From Flavobacteriales bacterium (lineage in GTDB: Bacteria; Bacteroidota; Bacteroidia; Flavobacteriales_E; Vicingaceae), in contig JACJZB010000008.1 of NCBI GenBank assembly GCA_020635815.1, positions 62,001 through 126,000 on the forward strand: 64,000 nucleotides of DNA, in the 5' to 3' direction. This document shows, one piece after another, positions 31,400 through 40,133 of the stretch. The notes beneath the pieces are model-generated. The model saw only the letters and a program-made list of their open reading frames with translations. It had not been told where the DNA came from and did no database searches. The translations under genes and the position numbers were made by a program. The first letter of the stretch is position 1. Each line of letters opens with the position of its first letter.

Positions 31400-33450
31400 T
31401 TCAACACCTTTAAAAGTTCATCAATCGTTTTATCCAAAGTGGTTTCTTGCTTGAGTGTGGCTTTAAACTCCGTAATGGCTTGTTTTAGGTCAATTTCTTC
31501 TTCGGGTTCAAAGGTGTCCACATAGCGGGGTATGTTTAGGTTAAACTCGTTTTCTTCCAATTCTTCCATATCGGCAATGGCAAAATAGCGTTTGCGTTGC
31601 TCGGAGTCTTGGAGCATTGTAATAAGTTCCTGCACAACAGCATCTATGGCATAACGTTCTTTCAGTGCGTGCTCGTGGCATATGGTTATTTTGGCTTCCT
31701 TTTCTTCTTTTAGTTTGTTCAGGGCATTTTGAGCGGTTTCTACTGCTTTCAGTTGCGTTTTGGCCGGCTTCTTACCTTCGGCTTCTTTATCAACAATTAC
31801 GGTGTTGGCTTTAGCTAATTTTTCGCTTTGCTTTTCAATGTCTTCGGCATAATATTCTTCTATTTCCAAGAGTTTAAAATCAAGGTCTTCTTGAATCAGC
31901 GTTTTTAAGCGTGTTTTTTGGGAGTCAATCCACGTTTTGGCGGTTTCCAAATCGCCCCAACTTTCTAAAATGGTAGAAATACGCAGTATGTCGTGTGGCA
32001 AAAGCACATTCATATTGGCTTCTTCCTTGTACCAACCTTTTTTGGCAGCATACACCATCAGTACCTTGTCTTTGCGGTGAGCTGGTTTGTTTTTGTTGAT
32101 AAAGAGAATAGCACCCGGAATGGTCGTGCCATAAAACAAATTGCCGGGCAATACCACTATGGCATCAATGATATTGTGCATTTCGGTAAACTCGCCATTG
32201 TGGTCTACCTTGCCTTGCAAAAATCCTCTACGGATTAGGTACTCGTCATCTGCCTTGCGGTTTTGTCCATCTTCTTCTTCGGTTTTTTCGGGTTGTCCAC
32301 GAAACAAAACCCCTTGCGGACAAACCACACCTGCTTTGCCGTCATCTTTTATGGAAGCAATAATGTGCTGCAAAAAGGCAAAATCTCCGTTGGAATAGGG
32401 CGGTGTGCCATAGACCAAACGCTCATACGGGTCAGAGTAGCCTTCTTTGGGATATTCCAATTGCGGTGAGCCGTCTTTCTTGTTTTTGGTTTTGCCTTTG
32501 CTGTCCTTTTTGGGTTGCCCTGTTTTCGTCCAATTCTCTTGCGAAAAAGGGAAATTAGCCATACACAAATCGAATTGCTTAATCGCTAATTCGTTGTCCT
32601 CTTCGGTGAATTTTGGGTCGAGCAGGGTATCGCCTTTTTCAATGCGGGCATCCAAGCCGTGCAAAATCATATTGATATTGGCAATCGCCCACGTGTTCCA
32701 AACATCTTCCTGCCCAAAAAGGCGAATGGCTTTGGCGTTGTTATAATTGGCTTTGCAGTATTTGGCGGCATTAATCAAGAAACCACCCGAGCCACAAGTG
32801 GGGTCATACACCGTATTTCCTTTTTGTGGTTTCAGATATCGCACGATAATGTCCACCACTTCCTGCGGTGTATAGAATTGTCCTGCGGTGGTGCCGCCTT
32901 TGTTTTCATCTGCAAAACGCTTGATTAAGTACTCATAAGCATCACCCAATACATCAACCGAAGCGTTTTTGTTGCTCAAATCCACGGCATCCAAGTAGCT
33001 CACCAAAGCAGTCAACACTTGCGGACTTAGTTTTTTACTTCCCGAGCCGTCAGGTGCAGGTTCATTCCAACGCACGGTATTGATAACGCCTTTGAGAACG
33101 GCTTTGCCGTTTCTGTCCACATTGGCGTCTGCAATTTCGTTTACCGCTTTATTCAGTTTTTCATTTTTCTTGTCAGGCGAAGCATCACGCACATCTTTCC
33201 AAAAGCAATCTTCAGGAATTTTGAAGTCGTGTTTTTCACGCATTATGATTTCCAACTCTCGTTCAGTCGGTTGTCTGCCTTCACGTTTTACAAATTCTTT
33301 AATTTCGTTTTCAGTTTCCCATTCGTAGTTGTCGGAAAGTCGTTTGAAAAAGAGTAGCGAAAGTATGTAGGCTTTGTAATCTTCTACTTTGTCACGCAGG
33401 ATGTCCGCCATCCCAAAAAGTGTACTTCCTAATGCTTGTTTTGTTATCAT
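31396..33450 (-). CDS. hsdM: Type I DNA methyltransferase subunit M
   Basis: A 684-aa N6-adenine methyltransferase subunit. N-terminal HsdM domain (about 8-150), then the catalytic domain with SAM motif YDPTCGSGGFL (215-225) and motif IV as MANFPFS (297-303). Motif IV is normally NPP(Y/F); here it reads N-F-P-F. A C-terminal coiled coil (about 520-620) includes KEAEGKKPAKTQLKAVETAQ. With HsdS it methylates the recognition site. It is the first gene of the operon. High G+C relative to neighbours points to horizontal gain. Confidence 0.94.
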   Translation of the reverse strand: MITKQALGSTLFGMADILRDKVEDYKAYILSLLFFKRLSDNYEWETENEIKEFVKREGRQPTERELEIIMREKHDFKIPEDCFWKDVRDASPDKKNEKLNKAVNEIADANVDRNGKAVLKGVINTVRWNEPAPDGSGSKKLSPQVLTALVSYLDAVDLSNKNASVDVLGDAYEYLIKRFADENKGGTTAGQFYTPQEVVDIIVRYLKPQKGNTVYDPTCGSGGFLINAAKYCKANYNNAKAIRLFGQEDVWNTWAIANINMILHGLDARIEKGDTLLDPKFTEEDNELAIKQFDLCMANFPFSQENWTKTGQPKKDSKGKTKNKKDGSPQLEYPKEGYSDPYERLVYGTPPYSNGDFAFLQHIIASIKDDGKAGVVCPQGVLFRGQPEKTEEEDGQNRKADDEYLIRRGFLQGKVDHNGEFTEMHNIIDAIVVLPGNLFYGTTIPGAILFINKNKPAHRKDKVLMVYAAKKGWYKEEANMNVLLPHDILRISTILESWGDLETAKTWIDSQKTRLKTLIQEDLDFKLLEIEEYYAEDIEKQSEKLAKANTVIVDKEAEGKKPAKTQLKAVETAQNALNKLKEEKEAKITICHEHALKERYAIDAVVQELITMLQDSEQRKRYFAIADMEELEENEFNLNIPRYVDTFEPEEEIDLKQAITEFKATLKQETTLDKTIDELLKVLN

Positions 33451-33501
33451 TTATTTATTAGTTCGTTTTTAATTATTCAATTCGTTTTCTGTTTCTGTCC
33501 G

Positions 33502-33609
33502 TGCGTTGGCAAAAAACAGCTCTTTTGGTTTTTCAGCGTTGGCTCGTGTGTCGGCAAAACCAAATGTGCTGTTTGTGCGGTTGGCTTTTTACACTGAGCG
33601 ATAACATGC
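33502..33609. repeat. Right three-part GTTGGC-type hairpin module of the restriction island
   Basis: TGCGTTGGC (33502-33510), AGCGTTGGC (33535-33543) and TGCGGTTGGC (33576-33585) frame a hairpin whose arms AAACAGCTCTTTTGG (from 33514) and CCAAATGTGCTGTTT (to 33574) pair with few mismatches. AGCGATAACAT follows at 33597-33607 and appears inverted as ATGTTATCGCT at 23216-23226 left of the operon. The module lies upstream of hsdM, within the 199-bp gap to fdhA. Confidence 0.6.
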
Positions 33610-33649
33610 GAATAAACACTATTGTGTTTATCCACATCATATAATTTAT

Positions 33650-36379
33650 TTAAGCATCTGCTAACATTTTATGTTTCCCTTTACTTTTACGTATTCTACA
33701 GCTTACCACTTTATATTCAGGGCACATCGCTTCAGAGCAATGTTCGTCACTTGTAATAATGTTTAGCATTATTTCTGGGAAATGGAAAGTAGAACTTAAA
33801 ATTCCGGGTTTCATTTCATCACTTACTGCAGCTTTTATATCTACTTTTCCTCTTGGCGATTCTACACAAACCAAATCACCATCAGCAATGCCCTCTTTTT
33901 TGGCATCGTCTGGGTTAATCAATAGCACATCTTCGGTTAATATTTCTACATTTCCTGTTCTACGTGTCATTGCACCACAATTGTAATGCTCTAGCTCTCT
34001 GTTGGTGGTTATAATGTAAGGGTAATCTTTTCCATGTGTTTCTACTTCATTCGATTCTTTAAAATCGAAATAATGGAACTTTCCTTTACCCCTTTTAAAT
34101 TCATCAATGTGTAGCATTTGAGTATCTGTGCCATCTGGTAAAACGGGCCATTGTTTACCATTATCTCCTAATTCATCCCATTTAACACCCGCAAAGAACG
34201 GTACAATTTGAGAAATTTCTTCTAGTACTCCTTTAGCGGTATAATCGGGTTGTTTGTACCCCATACGGTTCATCATGTCAACAATAATTTGTCCATCTGG
34301 TTTTGTACCCTCAATTGGTTCAACCACTTTTTGTACACGCTGTATTCTTCGTTCTCCGTTGGTAAAAGTTCCTTCTTTTTCTAAGAAAGATGACCCCGGT
34401 AAAATTACCGTAGCACGCATAGCCGTTTCAGTCATAAATAATTCTTGAACAACTAATAGCTCTAAACTTTCCATGGCTTTAATCACTTTGTTGGTGTTAG
34501 GGTCGGTTTGCACCACATCTTCACCAATAATCCACAATGCTTTTAAATCGCCATTAATGGCAGCATTAAACATTTCTGGTATTTTATAACCTTCATGACT
34601 AGGAACTTCTACGCCATAAAAAGCATTGTAAAGTTTATTTACTTCTGGGTCGGTTACATCTAAATAGCCTGCACCTTGGTGTGGTTGAGCTCCCATGTCG
34701 GCAGCACCTTGCACATTGTTTTGCCCTCTTAATGGATTTACTCCAGCACCTTTTTTACCAATATTACCAGTAATCATGGCTAAATCAGCAATTAACTGAA
34801 CAGCAAATGTACCTTGGGTGTGTTCGGTAATTCCAAGTCCGTGAAACTCCATTGCAGCATTTGCTTTTGCATAAGCCATGGCAGCTTCTTTTACTAAGGT
34901 TTTATCAACTCCAGTTATTTTTTCTAATTCGTTTACATCTAATTTTAAGAGTTCTTCTTTCATTTCATCATAACCTTCGGTTCTGTTTTTAATGAAATTT
35001 TCATCCTCAAGACCTTCTGTAATAATGTAATACAACATCATGTTTAATAAGGCTACGTTTGTGCCTGGTCTTAATTGTAAATGATATTTTGCATAGCGAG
35101 CCAACTCAGTTTTTCGAGGATCAACAACAATACTTGTTATCCCTTTCATAAACAGTTGTTTTAGTTTTGCACCAGTTACAGGGTGAGCGTCTGTTGGGTT
35201 AGCACCAATTATAAATATACAATCGGTATGATTTAAGTCTTCAATAGAATTGGTGGCAGCTCCTGTACCAAAAGCAAGCTGCATACCTATTGCAGTAGGA
35301 GAGTGGCAAACTCTTGCACAACAATCAATATTATTTGTTCCAACAACGGCTCTAATAAATTTCTGCATTAAATAATTTTCTTCATTTGGTGTTCTAGCCG
35401 AAGAAATTCCTGCAATAGCATCTGGGCCATTTGCAGTTTTTATTCGTGTTAATTCTTTTGCAATATGGTCGTAAGCTTCATCCCAAGTTACATTTTCAAA
35501 TTTTCCATTGCGTTTTATCATTGGGCTTTTTAGCCTGTCGGGATGGTTGTAAAATTTAAATGCATAACGACCTTTTAAACAGGTATGTCCTTGGTTTGCC
35601 TCAGCATCATAAGGTGCTTGAATGGATAATATTTCTCCATTTTTTGTTGACACCTCAAGGTTACAACCAACACCACAATAGGTGCAAATTGTTCTTGTTT
35701 TCTCTGCTGTTCTAACCGATTTTGATTGGAACACATCAGAAATTGCAGAAGTTGGACAAGCTTGCGAGCAAGCACCACAACTTACACAATCAGAACTCAT
35801 AAATGTTTCATCAAAACCTTTAATAATATGTGCATCAAAACCTCTTCCTGCCATGCTTAGCACCAATTCTCCTTGCACTTCATCACAAGCTCTTACACAA
35901 CGGTAGCAGTTAATACATTTTGATAAATCGGAAGTCATATAAGGATGACTTAAATCCTTGGTTTTATCTAAATGGTTTTTTCCTTCAGGATACCTAACTT
36001 CTCTAATTCCAACAGTTGCGGCAACATCTTGTAATTCACAATTTCCATTTGCTTCACAAGTCAAACAATCTAACGGGTGGTCGGTTAACACCAATTCAAT
36101 AATGTTTTTTCTAAGTTTCTGGATATTATCCGAATCAGGATAAATATGAATACCTTCAGAAATAGGCGTATGACACGAGGCTTGAGCTTTGGTTTTTCCA
36201 CCTTTTTCAAAAGCAACATCTACACTACAAACTCTACAAGAACCATAAGGGTCAAGATTGGGAGCATCACAAAGTGTTGGTACCGATTTTTTACCTTGAT
36301 GTCTTCTCAAAAAAGATAACATGGTTTCACCTTTCTTAATTTCGAAAGGTTTGTCGTTTATGTAGGCTATATTTTTCAT
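33650..36379 (-). CDS. fdhA: Formate dehydrogenase alpha subunit (NAD-linked, Mo/W enzyme)
   Basis: A 909-aa cytoplasmic formate dehydrogenase. Order: NuoG-like [2Fe-2S] domain (Cys37, 48, 51, 69), His-Cys [4Fe-4S] site (HPLDCLTCEANGNC, 101-114), two ferredoxin clusters (CINCYRCVRAC and CVSCGACSQAC), then the molybdopterin domain with its own cluster (Cys232, 235, 239, 267). The active-site region DCCARVCHSPT gives Cys358 as the metal ligand, so this is a Cys, not selenocysteine, enzyme. It oxidises formate to CO2 and passes electrons to the NuoEF-like subunit encoded upstream. No fdhD is in the window. Confidence 0.93.
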   Translation of the reverse strand: MKNIAYINDKPFEIKKGETMLSFLRRHQGKKSVPTLCDAPNLDPYGSCRVCSVDVAFEKGGKTKAQASCHTPISEGIHIYPDSDNIQKLRKNIIELVLTDHPLDCLTCEANGNCELQDVAATVGIREVRYPEGKNHLDKTKDLSHPYMTSDLSKCINCYRCVRACDEVQGELVLSMAGRGFDAHIIKGFDETFMSSDCVSCGACSQACPTSAISDVFQSKSVRTAEKTRTICTYCGVGCNLEVSTKNGEILSIQAPYDAEANQGHTCLKGRYAFKFYNHPDRLKSPMIKRNGKFENVTWDEAYDHIAKELTRIKTANGPDAIAGISSARTPNEENYLMQKFIRAVVGTNNIDCCARVCHSPTAIGMQLAFGTGAATNSIEDLNHTDCIFIIGANPTDAHPVTGAKLKQLFMKGITSIVVDPRKTELARYAKYHLQLRPGTNVALLNMMLYYIITEGLEDENFIKNRTEGYDEMKEELLKLDVNELEKITGVDKTLVKEAAMAYAKANAAMEFHGLGITEHTQGTFAVQLIADLAMITGNIGKKGAGVNPLRGQNNVQGAADMGAQPHQGAGYLDVTDPEVNKLYNAFYGVEVPSHEGYKIPEMFNAAINGDLKALWIIGEDVVQTDPNTNKVIKAMESLELLVVQELFMTETAMRATVILPGSSFLEKEGTFTNGERRIQRVQKVVEPIEGTKPDGQIIVDMMNRMGYKQPDYTAKGVLEEISQIVPFFAGVKWDELGDNGKQWPVLPDGTDTQMLHIDEFKRGKGKFHYFDFKESNEVETHGKDYPYIITTNRELEHYNCGAMTRRTGNVEILTEDVLLINPDDAKKEGIADGDLVCVESPRGKVDIKAAVSDEMKPGILSSTFHFPEIMLNIITSDEHCSEAMCPEYKVVSCRIRKSKGKHKMLADA

Positions 36380-36389
36380 ATCAAAAATA

Positions 36390-37577
36390 TTAATTGTCTA
36401 AATTTTGTAGATTAAAAGTGTATTCTGATTCATTTCGGTTAAAAGTACCCTCAAGTTGGTCTGTTAATACTTGAATTAATTCTAAACCAAATTGAGAAGA
36501 ATTTTCACTGGGATCTTTCCAACTTCCATTATCACTATATACTAAAGATAAATCAGAACTTGAATTAGAACTAATAGCAATATTTATTATACCATTATTA
36601 ATGTCAGTAAATGCGTGTTTAAATGAATTTGATAATAATTCATTCATTAATAATCCAAAAGGGACTATTGTTTTTAACCCTATAGAGTCAATTTCTGTTT
36701 TAATATTGGTTTTAATATTGTTGTAGGTGGATAGTGAAGAAATAATCTCATTTATTAAATCTTGAATATAGGATTCGATATCTATTTTAGATAATTCTTC
36801 AGTTTGGTACAACTTTTTATGAATAATTGACATAGCCATAACTCTATTAATGGCCTCGTCAAACTTTATTTTCGATTCTTCTGTTAGTTCATTTTTTTGC
36901 AAACGCAATAAACTTATAATAATTTGTAAATTGTTTTTTACTCGATGATGAACTTCTTTAATTAAAACAATATTTTCATTGTTTTTTTCTACTAATTGTT
37001 TGTTGGTTTTTTTTAATTCTAATTCAGAATACTCATTCATTTTAAGGTATTGAAGTAGAATATATCCAATAGAAAATAGTGCAAGTAAAATTTCTATGTA
37101 GTCGCCAACTATTTCGAGAAATGTTCTTTCTGAGAGAATTGAGATATGGGTATTTAAGGTAAAGAAATAAAAATAACCTATTAAAATAGAATGTATTATT
37201 AGAAATACAAAACCAACTCTTCTGCCTAAACCAACGAAAGAAATGAGCATGGTTGCTATAACCCATAGAAAATCTACATAGTGGGTAAAATTTAAGATAA
37301 AATTTATAGAAAAATGAATTAATAGGGTACCAGAAATAGAATAAATCCAAAAAAGTGGCTTATACTTTTTTGTTTTATTCATGTAAATTAAACTAGCTAC
37401 AGCTATTGTAAAAGCTAAACTAGTAGGCAATAGAGCTTCTAAACTTGTAAATGTAAATAATGGTGTAAGAATGGCAAAAACTATAGCAAATATCAAAGAA
37501 ATCCGCCATGCAAGCACAAATTTAGCTCTATCGTAAAAGCTTGTTAATTCATTAGTATTTGGTGTAAAAAATAACAT
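36390..37577 (-). CDS. Membrane sensor histidine kinase (HisKA_2/HWE-like)
   Basis: A 395-aa kinase with about six transmembrane helices over residues 28-185, a short coiled coil, a dimerisation/phosphoacceptor segment EVHHRVKNNLQIIISLLRLQ (about 209-228) and a HATPase_c domain (LLMNELLSNSFKHAF; YSDNGSWKD). The HHRVKNN phosphoacceptor is that of the HisKA_2 class. No response regulator is adjacent. It is encoded between the two formate dehydrogenase subunit genes: its ATG shares one base with the fdhB stop, and 10 bp separate it from fdhA. The sensed signal is unknown. Confidence 0.9.
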   Translation of the reverse strand: MLFFTPNTNELTSFYDRAKFVLAWRISLIFAIVFAILTPLFTFTSLEALLPTSLAFTIAVASLIYMNKTKKYKPLFWIYSISGTLLIHFSINFILNFTHYVDFLWVIATMLISFVGLGRRVGFVFLIIHSILIGYFYFFTLNTHISILSERTFLEIVGDYIEILLALFSIGYILLQYLKMNEYSELELKKTNKQLVEKNNENIVLIKEVHHRVKNNLQIIISLLRLQKNELTEESKIKFDEAINRVMAMSIIHKKLYQTEELSKIDIESYIQDLINEIISSLSTYNNIKTNIKTEIDSIGLKTIVPFGLLMNELLSNSFKHAFTDINNGIINIAISSNSSSDLSLVYSDNGSWKDPSENSSQFGLELIQVLTDQLEGTFNRNESEYTFNLQNLDN

Positions 37578-39232
37578 TAAGAAAAATAAGCTGCTAATTC
37601 ATCGTTAAAATATTCTAAAGCATTTTTTGCTGGCAAAGGTATTCCTCCTCCGTGTGCACATAGCGAGCCTTGTTGGAGTGTGCTTAGCAAATCATTAAAT
37701 AATTCTTTACTTATTTTGTAATCAGATGTATTTGCTTTGTTTAACATTTCATGAGCTCTTGTAGTTCCTAGTCGGCATGGAAAACATTTTCCACAACTTT
37801 CGTAAGCAGCAAAATCAAACAAATGTTCAAGGTAAGTGATGATTGGAAAATCTTCCGGAACTGAAACTACAGAAGCATGTCCTAACAAGAAGCCTTGACT
37901 AGCAAACGATTCAAAATCAATATATAAGTCGTTAATTTTTGAAACAGGAACTAACCCTCCTAATGGTCCACCAATGTGTAATGCTTTAACAGACGATTTA
38001 AATCCACCACCTAATTCATTAACTACTTTGGCTAAAGAAGTACCCATTTCAACTTCATAAATTCCAGGATTATTAAAAAAACTATCTAAACAAACGAGTT
38101 TTGTTCCGCTCGATTTTTCGGTTCCAAGTGCAGCATAAGCATCACCACCGTATTTAATAATTGAATAAACAGCGGCCAAAGTTTCTACATTATTTACAAT
38201 AGTTGGTTTATTAAACAAACCTTGTTGTGTAGGGTAGGGAGGTCTTGTTCTCACTTCTGGACGTTGCCCTTCTATAGAGTTGATTAATGCAGTTTCTTCT
38301 CCACAGATATAAGCTCCTTGAGCTTTTATAATTTTAAAATCAAAATTAAAATCAGAGCCATTTATATTTTCTCCCAATAAGTTGTTGGTTCTTAATTCAT
38401 CAATAGCATTCTGAACTATTTCTACTGATTCTGGATATTCTGCACGAATATACAAGATGCCCCATTTTGCTCCAGTAATATAACCCGCAACCATCATTCC
38501 GAATAAAACAGCATGAGGTCGCTCTTCCAATAAATATCTATCACTATACGCTCCAGGGTCTCCTTCATCAGCATTACAAATGATGAATTTATCTTCGTTT
38601 TTTTCGTTTCTACAGGCTTCCCATTTAAAGCCCATAGGAAAACCAGCTCCACCACGACCTCTAATATTTGAACGTTTTATTTCTTCTAAAACTTTAGCTG
38701 AATCTTGTGTTAAAATATTTTTAAAATAAGAGTAGTGTTTATCAAATCCATCGAAAGGAGCAGTTAGTAATTCTTTAGTTGCTTTTACGGTATATTTATC
38801 TTTATTTGACACTTCGACAGGCTCAGTGTGACAAATTTTTGAGATGTCGTTAATAGCATTTCCAGAATAATTTTTTCCTTTTACATTAAAAGCTGAGTTT
38901 TCATAACAACGCCCTAAGCAGGTCATGTGACCAATTTCTTCTGGTTTATAATGTTTTTCTAATTCTTTTTGAACATTTTCTTGAGTCCCAGCACATAAAC
39001 AAGCAGAACCATTACATACGTAAACCTTTTTACCTTTGTTTTCAGGCTTCATAAAATCATAAGCCGTAATTGTTCCATAAGTATTGGCTTTACCAATTAA
39101 AAACTCATGGGCTAATTCATCTAATTTTTCTTGAGAAGGGCTTCCGTCAGCCATTGCAGCTTTACCCATTTTATCAAAAAGGTTTTCTGTAATTCCTTTT
39201 CTTCCTGATAGTTCACTTAAGTTTTTCGACAT
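37577..39232 (-). CDS. Formate dehydrogenase beta subunit, NuoE-NuoF fusion
   Basis: A 551-aa diaphorase subunit. Residues about 10-130 are a NuoE-like thioredoxin-fold [2Fe-2S] domain (VCNGSACLCAG, TCLGRCYENSA). Residues about 150-551 are NuoF-like: NADH/FMN motifs RGRGGAGFPMGFKWE and CNADEGDPGAYSDR, QGAYICGEETALINSIEG, and the C-terminal [4Fe-4S] site CGKCFPCRLGT with a distal Cys in GSLCAHGG. It hands electrons from formate oxidation to NAD+. The linker contains residues CHTEPVEVS, encoded by an inserted palindromic element. It is first in the fdhB–kinase–fdhA operon. Confidence 0.92.
   Translation of the reverse strand: MSKNLSELSGRKGITENLFDKMGKAAMADGSPSQEKLDELAHEFLIGKANTYGTITAYDFMKPENKGKKVYVCNGSACLCAGTQENVQKELEKHYKPEEIGHMTCLGRCYENSAFNVKGKNYSGNAINDISKICHTEPVEVSNKDKYTVKATKELLTAPFDGFDKHYSYFKNILTQDSAKVLEEIKRSNIRGRGGAGFPMGFKWEACRNEKNEDKFIICNADEGDPGAYSDRYLLEERPHAVLFGMMVAGYITGAKWGILYIRAEYPESVEIVQNAIDELRTNNLLGENINGSDFNFDFKIIKAQGAYICGEETALINSIEGQRPEVRTRPPYPTQQGLFNKPTIVNNVETLAAVYSIIKYGGDAYAALGTEKSSGTKLVCLDSFFNNPGIYEVEMGTSLAKVVNELGGGFKSSVKALHIGGPLGGLVPVSKINDLYIDFESFASQGFLLGHASVVSVPEDFPIITYLEHLFDFAAYESCGKCFPCRLGTTRAHEMLNKANTSDYKISKELFNDLLSTLQQGSLCAHGGGIPLPAKNALEYFNDELAAYFS
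38808..38833. repeat. Small palindromic element inserted in frame in the fdhB coding region
   Basis: The core CACTTCGACAGGCTCAGTG, with near-palindromic ends ACACT/AGTGT, encodes CHTEPVEVS in the linker between NuoE and NuoF domains. I recall almost identical short repeats scattered in many Bacteroidota genomes, both between and within genes. Only one copy is visible in this window. Confidence 0.7.
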
Positions 39233-39320
39233 TCTATTATAGTTTGCTATAAATTTAGTAAAATAACCATAAAGAGTATAATCGTTTTTGTAAATTCGTT
39301 ACTATATTATTGGATTTATT

Positions 39321-40133
39321 ATGACTACTAAAACAACAGAATCAGATTCGAATTATAATCATTTAGATAAAATGACTATAAAAGAACTGCTTACTAATAT
39401 TAATAATGAGGATAAAACTGTTCCTAAAGCTGTAGAACAAGTTATTCCTAATATTGAAAAGTTAGTTAGCGTTGTGGTAGATAAAATGAAAAATGGGGGA
39501 CGATTATTTTACATGGGAGCAGGTACAAGTGGTAGGTTAGGAGTGGTTGATGCCTCTGAATGTCCGCCAACTTTTGGAGTAGCACATGGTTTGGTAATTG
39601 GACTGATTGCAGGGGGAGATTCTGCGATGTGGAAAGCAGTAGAGTTTGCTGAAGATAGTACAACTCAAGGATGGGAAGATTTACTTGCACACGATATATC
39701 GGATAAAGATGTAGTTATTGGAATTGCAGCATCAGGAACAACTCCTTATGTAATAGGTGCTTTAGAAAATTGTAATAAAAATAATATTGTAACAGGCTGT
39801 ATTGTCTGTAATGCAGGAAGTCCTGTTGCTAAAACTGCCCAATACCCAATAGAAGTTATTGTTGGTCCTGAATTTGTTACTGGAAGTACGAGAATGAAAT
39901 CTGGAACTGCTCAAAAGTTGGTGTTAAACATGATATCTACTTCTACCATGATAAAGTTAGGCAAAGTAAAAGGGAATAAAATGGTAGATATGCAACTGAG
40001 TAATGATAAATTGGTAGATAGGGGCACTAAAATGATTATGGCCGAATTGAATATTGATTATAGTAAAGCCAACAAATTACTTTTAAAGTATGGGAGTGTT
40101 CGAAAAGCAGTTGATGCTCAAATTAAACTATAA
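39321..40133 (+). CDS. murQ: N-acetylmuramic acid 6-phosphate etherase
   Basis: A 270-aa SIS-domain lyase. It has GGRLFYMGAGTSGRLGVVDASECPPTFG (residues about 58-85) and the family motif GPEFVTGSTRMKSGTAQKLVLNM. It splits MurNAc-6-phosphate into GlcNAc-6-phosphate and lactate in peptidoglycan recycling. Slightly shorter than E. coli MurQ (298 aa) but complete at both ends. It is divergent from the fdh operon and its stop region overlaps that of the convergent next gene by 6 bp. No amgK, murU or transporter is adjacent. Confidence 0.95.
   Translation: MTTKTTESDSNYNHLDKMTIKELLTNINNEDKTVPKAVEQVIPNIEKLVSVVVDKMKNGGRLFYMGAGTSGRLGVVDASECPPTFGVAHGLVIGLIAGGDSAMWKAVEFAEDSTTQGWEDLLAHDISDKDVVIGIAASGTTPYVIGALENCNKNNIVTGCIVCNAGSPVAKTAQYPIEVIVGPEFVTGSTRMKSGTAQKLVLNMISTSTMIKLGKVKGNKMVDMQLSNDKLVDRGTKMIMAELNIDYSKANKLLLKYGSVRKAVDAQIKL

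Noticed and set aside
21200..33610. Chromosomal integron
   Set aside because: Structured junctions resemble attC in layout, but I see no integron integrase, no consistent RYYYAAC/GTTRRRY core pairs at all junctions, and genes are not all single-gene cassettes.
35300..35345. Selenocysteine in formate dehydrogenase
   Set aside because: The active-site position is encoded as Cys358 in CCARVCHSPT; there is no in-frame TGA and no SECIS-like need.
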